Shown: positions 15,631 to 22,729 of the stretch, in pieces
Position numbering within the stretch: the stretch's first letter is position 1
Layout: each line of letters opens with the position of its first letter
Assembly (NCBI GenBank): GCA_903907175.1
Contig: CAIVNB010000049.1
Coordinates: 1 to 26,742, forward strand
From: an uncultured bacterium
GTDB lineage: Bacteria; Patescibacteriota; Minisyncoccia; Phycocordibacterales; UBA9973
Reading direction: 5' to 3'
Length of the DNA: 26,742 nt
The notes under the pieces: model-generated
What the model was told of the DNA's origin: nothing
Databases searched by the model: none
What the model saw: only the letters and a program-made list of their open reading frames with translations
Position numbers and translations under genes: made by a program

Positions 15631-17065
15631 AGAAAGTTTCTACATCACCACTACTCTTCCATATGTTAATGCACCACTTCATATGGGGCATGCGCTTGAA
15701 TTTGTACGTGCTGATACTATAGCTCGATATAAAAAACTTATTGGGCTTGATGTATATTTTAATACTGGAACGGATGAACATGGTTTGAAAATATTTGAAA
15801 AAGCAGAAGAAAATAAAATATCTCCACAAGATTTTGTTGATCAAGGATATGAGATTTTCAAAGAACAATTGCGTATGTTTGGGATAAGTGAAGGTATTCA
15901 TTTTATTCGTACCACAGACGCCCGTCACGAAGTCGCTGCCCAAGAATTTTGGATTAGAGTTAGGGATAATGGTTTTATTTACAAAAAAACTTATGAAGCT
16001 AAATATTGTATTGGCTGCGAAAGCGAAAAGACAGATTCAGAACTTGTAAATGGAGAGTGTCCGACACATCCTGGAAAAGAATTAAAAATAATAAATGAAG
16101 AAAATTATTTTTTCAAATATAGTGAGTTTGGAGACAAGCTTTTAGATTTTTATGAGAAAAATCCAAAGTTTGTTGTTCCAGAATTTCGTTTAAATGAAAT
16201 AAAGAATTTTGTTAAAGGCGGGTTACAAGATTTTTCTATTTCTAGATTAAAATCAAAAATGCCTTGGGGGATATCTGTGCCGGGGGACGATACGCAAGTG
16301 ATGTATGTTTGGTTTGATGCATTGGTAAATTATATTTCTACTTTAGGATGGCCCAAGGACTTAGAAAACTTTGAGAAATATTGGGTGAATGGCAACCCTA
16401 CGCAATATTGTGGCAAAGACAATACTCGTTTTCAGAGTGCTATGTGGCAGGCTATGCTTATGGCTGCAGGGCTACCAAATTCTCACCAAATCGTTGTAAA
16501 TGGCTTTATAACAGCAGATGGAGGGGTTAGAATGTCCAAGACCGTTGGTAATGTAGTTGACCCAAGAGACGTCATAAAAGAGTACGGTACTGATGCCTTG
16601 AGGTATTTCTTGCTAAGAGAAGTAAGTAGTTTTGAAGATAGTCCATTTACTATGGAGAGATTCAAAGACGCATACAATTCAGGCCTTGCAAATGGACTTG
16701 GGAATCTATCATCTCGCATTCTCACACTTTCTGAAAAATATTTAGAAAAGTGTCCGGAAATTCCGGAGAAAACAGATTTTACAGAATATTTTAAAATATA
16801 TGAAGAATTTGATCTTAAAAAAGCAGCAGACTATGTTTGGGATAAAATACAAAATCTTGATAAAAAAATCCAAACATCTGAACCCTTTAAAGTTGTAAAG
16901 ATTGATGAGGAAAAAGGAAAAGAAATGATAAGAGAATTAGTTTTAGAATTATATGTGATTGCTCGAATGTTAAATCCTTTAATGCCTGAGACAAATGTAA
17001 AACTAAAAAAACTGATTAGAGAAAATAAAAAGCCAAACACCCCACTATTTTTGAGAAAAGAATAA
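15623..17065 (+). CDS. metG: Methionine--tRNA ligase
   Basis: This class I synthetase makes Met-tRNA for initiation and elongation. I choose the ATG at 15623 (MTKESFYITTTLPYVN) rather than 15590, because the core begins there and it gives the compact ATGACTAA overlap with the upstream stop. Seen in 480 aa: HMGH (residues 20-23), NTGTDEHGLKIFEKA, a knuckle with CIGCESEKTDSELV and a single further Cys (ECPTHPG), the VMYVWFDALVNYIS block, and a KMSKS loop reading RMSKT (303-307). An anticodon-binding helical domain follows. The C-terminal EMAP-like tRNA-binding domain is absent, as in short MetRS forms. Confidence 0.95.
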   Translation: MTKESFYITTTLPYVNAPLHMGHALEFVRADTIARYKKLIGLDVYFNTGTDEHGLKIFEKAEENKISPQDFVDQGYEIFKEQLRMFGISEGIHFIRTTDARHEVAAQEFWIRVRDNGFIYKKTYEAKYCIGCESEKTDSELVNGECPTHPGKELKIINEENYFFKYSEFGDKLLDFYEKNPKFVVPEFRLNEIKNFVKGGLQDFSISRLKSKMPWGISVPGDDTQVMYVWFDALVNYISTLGWPKDLENFEKYWVNGNPTQYCGKDNTRFQSAMWQAMLMAAGLPNSHQIVVNGFITADGGVRMSKTVGNVVDPRDVIKEYGTDALRYFLLREVSSFEDSPFTMERFKDAYNSGLANGLGNLSSRILTLSEKYLEKCPEIPEKTDFTEYFKIYEEFDLKKAADYVWDKIQNLDKKIQTSEPFKVVKIDEEKGKEMIRELVLELYVIARMLNPLMPETNVKLKKLIRENKKPNTPLFLRKE

Positions 17066-17070
17066 AAATT

Positions 17071-17931
17071 ATGCCAAAATATATTGATATACATGCACAT
17101 GTAAATTTTAAGGTCTTTGAAGCAGATCACGATGCTGTCATTCGTAGAGCACTCGACAACGACACTTGGTTTTTTAATGTTGGTACCCAAATAGATACTT
17201 CACGTTCTGCAATAAAGTTGGCTCATCGCTATGACGAAGGCGTGTTTGCAGTCATAGGACTTCACCCCATACATACAGACAAATCTTTTCACGACGAAGA
17301 AGAGTTAGGAGAAGGGGGCAAAGAATTTACTTCTCGCGGAGAAATTTTTGATAAAGATATTTATAGGGAACTTTTAAAAGATCCAAAAGTGGTGGCGATA
17401 GGTGAATGTGGCCTCGATTATTTTCACATGGAAGAGGGAAGTATAGAAAAACAAAAAGAAGCACTTATTTCTCAAATTGAACTTGCCAATGAAATTGGGA
17501 AACCGTTGATGATTCATGTAAGAAATAGTAGTGAAGATAAAAGTCGTAATTCCTACACCGATACTTTAGAAATATTGAGGCAGCATGCGAAGATTGGAGG
17601 GGTGATTCATTTTTTTGAAGGAACATTAGATAATGCAAAAGACTTTATAAAAATTGGTTTCTACATTTCTTTTACTGGGGCCATAACTTATCCTCCGAGG
17701 AAAAACGGTAAGGGTTGTAATTATGAGGAAGTAATAAAAAATATTCCACTTGAGATGATATTGACCGACACAGATTCTCCATATGTAGCGCCAATGCCAC
17801 ATAGAGGCACACGCAATGAACCATTTTATGTTTCTGAAATTGTAAAAAAGATAGCTCTAATAAGAAATCTTCCCGAAGAAGAAGTTGCGAGAGCAATAGT
17901 AGAGAATGCTAAAAAGCTTTTTAAAATATAA
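17071..17931 (+). CDS. tatD: TatD family metal-dependent DNase
   Basis: A TIM-barrel hydrolase of 286 aa. The metal ligands are visible in order: His8 and His10 in YIDIHAHVNF, Glu in VVAIGECGLDYF, His in PLMIHVRNSSED, His in GGVIHFFEGT, and Asp in MILTDTDSPYVAP. Known TatD proteins are 3'-5' exonucleases linked to DNA repair and turnover. Compared with E. coli TatD it has a charged insertion after GLHPIHTDKS (EEELGEGGKEF region). It follows metG by 5 nt, a pairing seen in many bacteria. No Shine-Dalgarno sequence is present. Confidence 0.93.
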   Translation: MPKYIDIHAHVNFKVFEADHDAVIRRALDNDTWFFNVGTQIDTSRSAIKLAHRYDEGVFAVIGLHPIHTDKSFHDEEELGEGGKEFTSRGEIFDKDIYRELLKDPKVVAIGECGLDYFHMEEGSIEKQKEALISQIELANEIGKPLMIHVRNSSEDKSRNSYTDTLEILRQHAKIGGVIHFFEGTLDNAKDFIKIGFYISFTGAITYPPRKNGKGCNYEEVIKNIPLEMILTDTDSPYVAPMPHRGTRNEPFYVSEIVKKIALIRNLPEEEVARAIVENAKKLFKI

Positions 17932-17969
17932 CTTACATGTTGCTTCGCTTAGCTTTTGTTAAAATCTCG

Positions 17970-17984
17970 TGATAAAATGAATGT
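17970..17984 (+). promoter_or_regulatory. Extended -10 promoter of the 44-aa gene, leaderless
   Basis: TGA-TAAAAT (17970-17978), six bases, then the ATG at 17985. It would drive the following four-gene run up to 21143. Confidence 0.55.
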
Positions 17985-18119
17985 ATGGATAAAAAGTCAA
18001 AAATTCTGTTAGTGGTATTGTTATTGTTAATTATTGTTTCGGTATATTTGACTTACAGAAGAGCATATATCACAAAGGATTACGAGATTATTCCTGTATC
18101 AGAGGAAGCACCTATTTAA
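17985..18119 (+). CDS. Small single-pass membrane peptide, 44 aa
   Basis: An open frame of 44 codons: a basic start (MDKKSK), a hydrophobic stretch of about 18 residues (ILLVVLLLLIIVSVYLTY), then RRAY and an acidic tail ending in SEEAPI. This is a plain type of membrane peptide with N-in/C-out predicted topology (positive residues on both flanks make this uncertain). Support comes from the promoter box six bases upstream of the ATG and the 12-nt distance to the next gene. No homologue recognised. It may act with the membrane protein or sensor kinase downstream. Confidence 0.6.
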   Translation: MDKKSKILLVVLLLLIIVSVYLTYRRAYITKDYEIIPVSEEAPI

Positions 18120-18131
18120 TTATAAAAAAAT

Positions 18132-18668
18132 ATGGAAAACATTGAACCAATTGCTATTCGACCCATAGTTAAAAAAAAGATGTGGTTTCGACGTCTTGGT
18201 CTTTGGACTACAGGTATAGGTTCTTATTATATTTTTACATGGGTATACGATTATATTGTCGTTTCATTTTTTTTGATTTACCTTGGATTACTAAGGGGTG
18301 CAATCATAGTGGTAATTTTATCTATGTTAGTCGATTTAGGTACAATGAAGTTTTATGATTGGCTTAAAAAAGATTGGTTAGCATTAGAGACGATAAAGGA
18401 ACTAGACAATAGACATGGAATAGTTGGTAAATTATTTAGCTTTGTTAGAGGCAAGGGAGTTGTTCTCACAATTATAGTTCTTTCCCTTACTTCCAATGCT
18501 TTTGTTGTAACTGCTTATTTAAGAAAAGGGATTTATCAATATGATGGTATGAAGTTTAGAGATTGGGTGATTTTTATTAGTAGTTCTTTATTGATAAACT
18601 TATATTGGGTTTTTGTAGTTGGAGGAGGTATTGAGTTAATAAAATTCTTTTATTATAATATTTTTTAA
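18132..18668 (+). CDS. Multi-pass membrane protein of unknown function
   Basis: A 178-aa protein with about four hydrophobic segments: GLWTTGIGSYYIFTWVYDYI, VSFFLIYLGLLRGAIIVVIL, VVLTIIVLSLTSNAFVVTAY and DWVIFISSSLLINLYWVFVV. A charged central loop (KFYDWLKKDWLALETIKELD) lies between the pairs. I do not recognise a family. It lies between the 44-aa membrane peptide and a methyltransferase whose ATG is 3 nt after its stop, so the genes are very likely co-transcribed. TATAAA at 18121-18126 lies 5 nt before the ATG and could be an extra promoter or simply AT-rich sequence. Confidence 0.75.
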   Translation: MENIEPIAIRPIVKKKMWFRRLGLWTTGIGSYYIFTWVYDYIVVSFFLIYLGLLRGAIIVVILSMLVDLGTMKFYDWLKKDWLALETIKELDNRHGIVGKLFSFVRGKGVVLTIIVLSLTSNAFVVTAYLRKGIYQYDGMKFRDWVIFISSSLLINLYWVFVVGGGIELIKFFYYNIF

Positions 18669-18671
18669 TTT

Positions 18672-19520
18672 ATGAAAGATGAAAAAGCCTTTAGTTCGAT
18701 AGATTTAGTAGGACAATGTTTAATAGATGAACCACGTTCTTTGGCTTTTGAAAAAGCTATAAAAAAGATTGTTAAACCAGAACACACGGTACTTGATGCT
18801 GGCACAGGGTCGGGTATAATGGCTCTTTTTGCTGCAAGATCTGGTGCAAAGAAAGTCTACGCACTTGAGTTTGATAAATACGTCGCAAAAACTGCGTTGG
18901 CAGATTTTAAAGATAATAATTTTAAGAATAAAATAACCCTCTTAAGAGGAGATGCTAAAATTTTTACATTTTCAAAAGATTTGTATTTTGATGTTGTTGT
19001 TATGGAGATGCTTACCACTGGCATGGTTGATGAATTTCAAGTTCAGGCTATAAATAATTTACATAGACAAAAAGTTGTAAATGAAAATACTATTTTTATT
19101 CCTAAATTACAAGAAACTTATTTAGCACTTGCAGAAACAAGATTCAATATTTATGGTTTTTTGATAAAAATGGTAAAACATTTATGGAACAATCTTTCTC
19201 AAAATCAAAAAGTAAAAATGTTATCCGACAGGGTCTTGATTAGCTCTGTTGATTTTTCAAAACACAATAATGAAGATTTTTCTGTTATTTTAAAGATAAA
19301 AGTAAAAAGGAATGGTACTTTCAATAGCATTTATTTATCCAGCGTATGTTTTCTTACTGACAATTATAAGATAAAAGATACAGAAACCTTAAATTCACCC
19401 GTAGTTGTTCCATTAGAAGAAGATATAAATGTTAAAAAGGGAAAGTATATTAAAATTAAAATCAGTTATAAATATGGTGGTGGTTATGAGAATTTAAAAG
19501 TAAAGATAATCTTAAAATAA
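18672..19520 (+). CDS. SAM-dependent methyltransferase, PRMT-like
   Basis: A 282-aa class I methyltransferase. Motif I is VLDAGTGSGIMALFAARSGA (residues 40-59), followed by the acidic loop ALEFDKY and GDAKIFTF. The post-motif II segment VVVMEMLTTGMVDEF carries two Glu (E112, E121) separated by eight residues, the spacing of the double-E loop that binds the target guanidinium in protein arginine methyltransferases. The C-terminal half is beta-rich, as in the PRMT beta-barrel. Arg methylation is therefore possible, but the PRMT THW loop is not evident and the target is unknown. It is packed 3 nt after the membrane-protein gene and 3 nt before a sensor kinase, so its substrate may be in that group. 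Confidence 0.75.
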   Translation: MKDEKAFSSIDLVGQCLIDEPRSLAFEKAIKKIVKPEHTVLDAGTGSGIMALFAARSGAKKVYALEFDKYVAKTALADFKDNNFKNKITLLRGDAKIFTFSKDLYFDVVVMEMLTTGMVDEFQVQAINNLHRQKVVNENTIFIPKLQETYLALAETRFNIYGFLIKMVKHLWNNLSQNQKVKMLSDRVLISSVDFSKHNNEDFSVILKIKVKRNGTFNSIYLSSVCFLTDNYKIKDTETLNSPVVVPLEEDINVKKGKYIKIKISYKYGGGYENLKVKIILK

Positions 19521-19523
19521 ATT

Positions 19524-21143
19524 ATGGAACAATTTTGTCCTTGGGAGCCAGCTAAGTTTTTAATTTTTTCAAGTAATATTCCTCAATTGTTATTTTATTC
19601 ACATCTTCCTGCAATTTTTGTTGCTTTATTGCTTGGGTTTTTGATTTTTTTTAATAATAGAGATTCATGGTTGGGCAAGTTATTACTAAGCATTTCTTTA
19701 ATGTTTAGTGGTTGGGCATTTTTTGATTTAATATTATGGGCAACAAATAGGGCAGATACTACAATGTTTTTTTGGTCATTGCAGATGTTGCTTGAAGTTC
19801 TTGTTTTTGTTTTTTGTTTTTACTTTGTATATATATATCTAAAGAATGAATTTCCAAAGTTTTGGATAAATTTATGTTTTTTTATTGAAGTTTCTCCATT
19901 TATAATTTTAAATTCGACTAACTTTAGCCTAATGGGGGTAGATTTAAATAATTGTTTTGCTATTGAAAATAACATTATTATTTTTTATACCTACATAGTC
20001 GAAATTTCTATAATTTTATTAATTGCAGGTCTTTCTTTTATTGCCTATAGAAAAGAAGTAAAGCGCAAGAAAGAAATTCTTTTATTATTTTTCGGGATTA
20101 CTTCTTTCTTATTAGCCTTTAGTTTCGGAAATATTATTGGAAGTTTAACTGACAATTGGGTTGTAGCTCAATATGGTTTATTTGGTATGCCAGTATTTAT
20201 AGCATTTCTGACTTTAATTATAGTTAAATATAAAGCTTTTAATGTAAAACTTATTGCGACTCAAGTATTAGTGTGGGGGCTTGCGATACTTATTGGTTCA
20301 CAGTTCTTTTTTATAAAGGTGACAATGAACTATATTTTAACTGGCATCACTTTTATTGCGACTATTATTTTTGGGCAGGTTCTTGTTAGGTCTGTTAAGG
20401 TAGAAATAGAACAAAAAGAAGAATTGGCGAAACTAAATATTGATTTGCAAAAACTTATTCAACAGAGGGAGAGCTTGGTTCACCTTATTACTCACAAGGT
20501 CAAAGGCTCATTTACTCATACAAAATATATTTTCTCAGAAATATTAGAAGGAAGCTTTGGGTTAATATCACCTGAGCTTAAAAAAGTGGCAGAGTTTGGA
20601 CTAGAGTCAGACCAAACGGGAGTAGACACGGTGGATTTGATTTTGAATGCTTCCAATCTTCAGAAGGGTACTGTTAAATACGAAATGAAGCCAGTAGATA
20701 TAAAAGATATGATTGTAAAGACAGTAGAAGAAAAAAGAGATTGGGCAGAGAAAAAAGGACTTAAAGTAGAAACAGAAATTACAAATGAAGATTGCATGAT
20801 AAGTGGTGACAGTTTTTGGTTGAAAGAAGTTGTAAATAATTTGATTGAAAATGCTATTAGGTATACAAAAGAGGGGACAGTAAAAATTGGCTTAAAGAAA
20901 GAGAATGGCAAAGTACTATACTTCGTGAAAGATACTGGCGTTGGTATAACAGAAGAAGACAAAAAGAATTTGTTTACAGAAGGAGGTAGGGGCAAGAATT
21001 CTGTAAGTGTAAATGTTGATAGTACTGGCTATGGTCTTTTCACGGTCAAATTGATAGTTGAAGCACATGGCGGAAAAGTTTTGGCAGAATCAGAAGGACA
21101 AGGGAAGGGCTCAGAATTTTCTATTGAATTAAATTCATTATAA
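19524..21143 (+). CDS. Membrane sensor histidine kinase with 7TM-type input, orphan
   Basis: A 539-aa protein. Residues about 15-285 hold seven or more hydrophobic helices with short loops and no sizeable outer domain. A coiled linker follows (VEIEQKEELAKLNIDLQKLI). The H-box is LITHKVKGSFTHTKYIFSE with candidate phospho-His324; the residue after His is Lys instead of Glu/Asp and the usual Pro is Ser. The ATPase domain is intact: N-box NNLIENAIRYTKEG, G1 DTGVGI, F-box LFTEGGRG, G2 STGYGLFTVKLIVEAHGG. No response regulator is encoded nearby, so its partner lies elsewhere or it signals differently. It ends the four-gene run, before a 14-bp inverted repeat. Confidence 0.9.
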   Translation: MEQFCPWEPAKFLIFSSNIPQLLFYSHLPAIFVALLLGFLIFFNNRDSWLGKLLLSISLMFSGWAFFDLILWATNRADTTMFFWSLQMLLEVLVFVFCFYFVYIYLKNEFPKFWINLCFFIEVSPFIILNSTNFSLMGVDLNNCFAIENNIIIFYTYIVEISIILLIAGLSFIAYRKEVKRKKEILLLFFGITSFLLAFSFGNIIGSLTDNWVVAQYGLFGMPVFIAFLTLIIVKYKAFNVKLIATQVLVWGLAILIGSQFFFIKVTMNYILTGITFIATIIFGQVLVRSVKVEIEQKEELAKLNIDLQKLIQQRESLVHLITHKVKGSFTHTKYIFSEILEGSFGLISPELKKVAEFGLESDQTGVDTVDLILNASNLQKGTVKYEMKPVDIKDMIVKTVEEKRDWAEKKGLKVETEITNEDCMISGDSFWLKEVVNNLIENAIRYTKEGTVKIGLKKENGKVLYFVKDTGVGITEEDKKNLFTEGGRGKNSVSVNVDSTGYGLFTVKLIVEAHGGKVLAESEGQGKGSEFSIELNSL

Positions 21144-21167
21144 AATCTCAATTTTTACTAACGCTTC

Positions 21168-21246
21168 ACCCCCACACTTAATACTGTGATATGTTTAAAG
21201 GTGTTTAGGGGAGATATTTTTTATATTTAAGTGTGGGGGTTTACTT
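21168..21246 (+). terminator. 14-bp inverted repeat with 45-nt loop, possible terminator or rpsF leader element
   Basis: ACCCCCACACTTAA (21168-21181) is perfectly complementary to TTAAGTGTGGGGGT (21227-21240), followed by TTACTTTTT. The C5/G5 runs stand out in this AT-rich sequence. The 45-nt loop contains TGTTTA twice (TGTTTAAAGG and TGTTTAGGGG). It could end the kinase transcript. The long loop is atypical for a terminator, so a protein-binding element next to rpsF is also possible, although the rpsF promoter lies downstream of it. Confidence 0.5.
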
Positions 21247-21259
21247 TTTAAAGGTCTTT

Positions 21260-21275
21260 TGGTAATATGAAACCT
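21260..21275 (+). promoter_or_regulatory. Extended -10 promoter of rpsF that decides the start codon
   Basis: TGG-TAATAT (21260-21268) overlaps the first in-frame ATG (21267-21269), so that ATG cannot be transcribed from this promoter. The next ATG, at 21276, lies 7 nt after the box and fits a leaderless start. Confidence 0.5.
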
Positions 21276-21794
21276 ATGCAAGAAAATGAAAACAATGATA
21301 AAGATATAGCAATTCTCCCCGAAACAGAAAGTGGAGATTCTAAGGTGTATGAATTGGGGTACCTATTAGTGCCAAGTATCACCGAAGAAGACGTACCTAC
21401 CATTTATGGCAATTTGAAAGAACTTGTTTCTTCATTTGGAGGCGTTATGATTTCAGATGAAATGCCAGTTATGATAAATCTCGCTTATACAATGCAGAAA
21501 ACAGTTCAGAATGTTAGAAATAAATACAATACAGCATATTTTGGTTGGATGAAGTTCTACATGAGTGCCGACAAAATATTAGATTTAAAAAAGAAATTAG
21601 ACTTAGATGCGAATGTTATTAGATTTTTGATATTAAAGACAGTAAAAGAAAATACTATTGCAGCTAAAAGATTTGTACATAAAGATATTTCTCGCAAGAG
21701 AACTCCAATGACTAAAAGTAATGAATCTGAAGAAGTTGTTCCAATAAATAAAGAAGAGATAGACAAAGAAATAGATGCGATGGTTGCGGCGTAA
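21276..21794 (+). CDS. rpsF: 30S ribosomal protein S6
   Basis: S6 pairs with S18 on the platform of the small subunit. The core reads VYELGYLLVPSITEEDV, then IYGNLKELVSSFGGVM, INLAYTMQKTVQNVRNKYNT, AYFGWMKFYMSADKILDLKK, and DANVIRFLILKTVKEN, which is the ferredoxin-like S6 fold. There is an acidic N-terminal extension of about 20 residues and a C-terminal tail of about 45 residues, making 172 aa against about 95-135 in most bacteria. I prefer the start at 21276 over 21267 because the -10 box overlaps the latter. The order rpsF-ssb-rpsR is the classic one. Confidence 0.93.
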   Translation: MQENENNDKDIAILPETESGDSKVYELGYLLVPSITEEDVPTIYGNLKELVSSFGGVMISDEMPVMINLAYTMQKTVQNVRNKYNTAYFGWMKFYMSADKILDLKKKLDLDANVIRFLILKTVKENTIAAKRFVHKDISRKRTPMTKSNESEEVVPINKEEIDKEIDAMVAA

Positions 21795-21834
21795 ATATTA
21801 TTATCAATTAATAAATAATTAAGAAATAAATAAT

Positions 21835-22278
21835 ATGTATTTAAATAAAGCAATCGTTATAGGTAATCTTACCCGTGATCCAGAATTAAGGTCTCTTCCG
21901 TCAGGAATAAAAGTTTGTTCATTTTCATTAGCTACAAATCGTGTTTGGAAAGACAAGAATGGTGCAAGACAAGAAGCTGCTGATTATCACAATGTTGTAG
22001 TGTTTGGAAGACAAGCAGAAACAGTTGCACAATACATGAAGAAGGGAAGTTCAATATTAGTAGAAGGAAGAATGCAGACAAGAAGTTGGGATGACAAGAC
22101 AAGCGGAGAGAAAAAGTATCGTACAGAAATCATTGCAGATCGTACCCAATTTGGTCCTAGAGGTACAGGCGCCACGGGCGGTGCTCCGGCTCCTAAGGTT
22201 GCAGAGCAGAAAGGTGAGGAATTAGATTCAATAGAATATCCTGAGGAAGACATTAATCCAGAAGATATTCCATTTTAA
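21835..22278 (+). CDS. ssb: Single-stranded DNA-binding protein
   Basis: Protein of 147 aa with an OB fold: MYLNKAIVIGNLTRDPELRS, FSLATNRVWKDKNG, EAADYHNVVVFGRQAETVAQ, KKGSSILVEGRMQTRSW and RTEIIADRTQFGPRG. A Gly/Ala/Pro linker leads to the acidic tip INPEDIPF, the standard docking peptide for SSB partners such as RecO. It coats single-stranded DNA in replication and repair. It lies 40 nt after rpsF, with no Shine-Dalgarno sequence. Confidence 0.96.
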   Translation: MYLNKAIVIGNLTRDPELRSLPSGIKVCSFSLATNRVWKDKNGARQEAADYHNVVVFGRQAETVAQYMKKGSSILVEGRMQTRSWDDKTSGEKKYRTEIIADRTQFGPRGTGATGGAPAPKVAEQKGEELDSIEYPEEDINPEDIPF

Positions 22279-22285
22279 ATTAATA

Positions 22286-22361
22286 GCTAACTAGGCCCTA
22301 GGCCTTAGGCGCTAGCAAGATTCAAATGCTAAAGCCTAGAGCCTAATGCCTAAAGCCTAAA
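22286..22361 (+). repeat. Heptad TAGGCNN repeats forming a hairpin between ssb and rpsR
   Basis: The left arm (22286-22315) holds three TAGGC units spaced 7 nt apart (TAGGCCC, TAGGCCT, TAGGCGC). The right arm (22328-22361) holds four units of the complement GCCTANN, including GCCTAGA, GCCTAAT and GCCTAAA. The arms face each other across a loop of about 12 nt and can pair over most of about 28 nt. The hairpin ends 3 nt before the rpsR ATG. Confidence 0.75.
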
Positions 22362-22364
22362 CAC

Positions 22365-22565
22365 ATGAAACAAGATTATTTTTCAGCAAACAATATAAAA
22401 CACATAGACTACAAGGATGTAACAATTCTAAAGAAATTCTTAAATCCTAATGGTAAAATCATGAGCCACAAGAGGACTGGTGTTACTTCCAAGAATCAAC
22501 GTCAACTTGCAGCAGCTGTAAAGCACGCTCGCTTTATGGGCCTCCTTCCATTCGTAGCAAAATAA
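22365..22565 (+). CDS. rpsR: 30S ribosomal protein S18
   Basis: Protein of 66 aa with the S18 core: HIDYKDVTILKKFLNPNGKI, then the signature RTGVTSKNQRQLAAAVKHAR and FMGLLPFVAK. It binds S6 and 16S rRNA in the platform. No ribosomal protein bL9 gene follows, as it does in many bacteria; a strong terminator comes next. The start lies directly after the heptad hairpin, without a Shine-Dalgarno sequence. Confidence 0.96.
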   Translation: MKQDYFSANNIKHIDYKDVTILKKFLNPNGKIMSHKRTGVTSKNQRQLAAAVKHARFMGLLPFVAK

Positions 22566-22574
22566 ACCTAAACC

Positions 22575-22614
22575 TACAACTAAAAAATCCCCTTACGGGG
22601 ATTTTTTAGTTGTA
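22575..22614 (+). terminator. Strong terminator after rpsR (works on both strands)
   Basis: An 18-bp perfect stem (22575-22592 with 22597-22614) with loop TTAC. The top of the stem is TCCCC/GGGGA and the lower part is A6/T6. It ends the rpsF-ssb-rpsR transcript and could also stop minus-strand transcription coming from efp. Confidence 0.9.
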
Positions 22615-22619
22615 TGCAT

Positions 22620-22720
22620 GTAGGATGTTTGTTAAAAAGAGGCTACGGAGCGCGACGGCGTGAGTCCTGAGGAATTTTTTAGCAAAAAAATATCTGGGCT
22701 CTTTTTAATAAATATCCTAC
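22620..22720. repeat. Structured hairpin repeat, copy A (next to efp 3' end)
   Basis: The outer arms 22620-22641 and 22698-22720 pair over about 20 bp (GTAGGAT.TTT.TTAAAAAGAG) with two G-U wobbles on the plus strand. Inside is a GC-rich core with GGAGCGCGAC and GGCGTGAG, then GAGGAATTTTTTAG and an A7 run, giving a small T6/A7 hairpin. A second copy with the same core lies at 25439-25533. It is 9 nt from the efp stop codon. Confidence 0.7.
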
Positions 22721-22729
22721 TAAGTAAAG

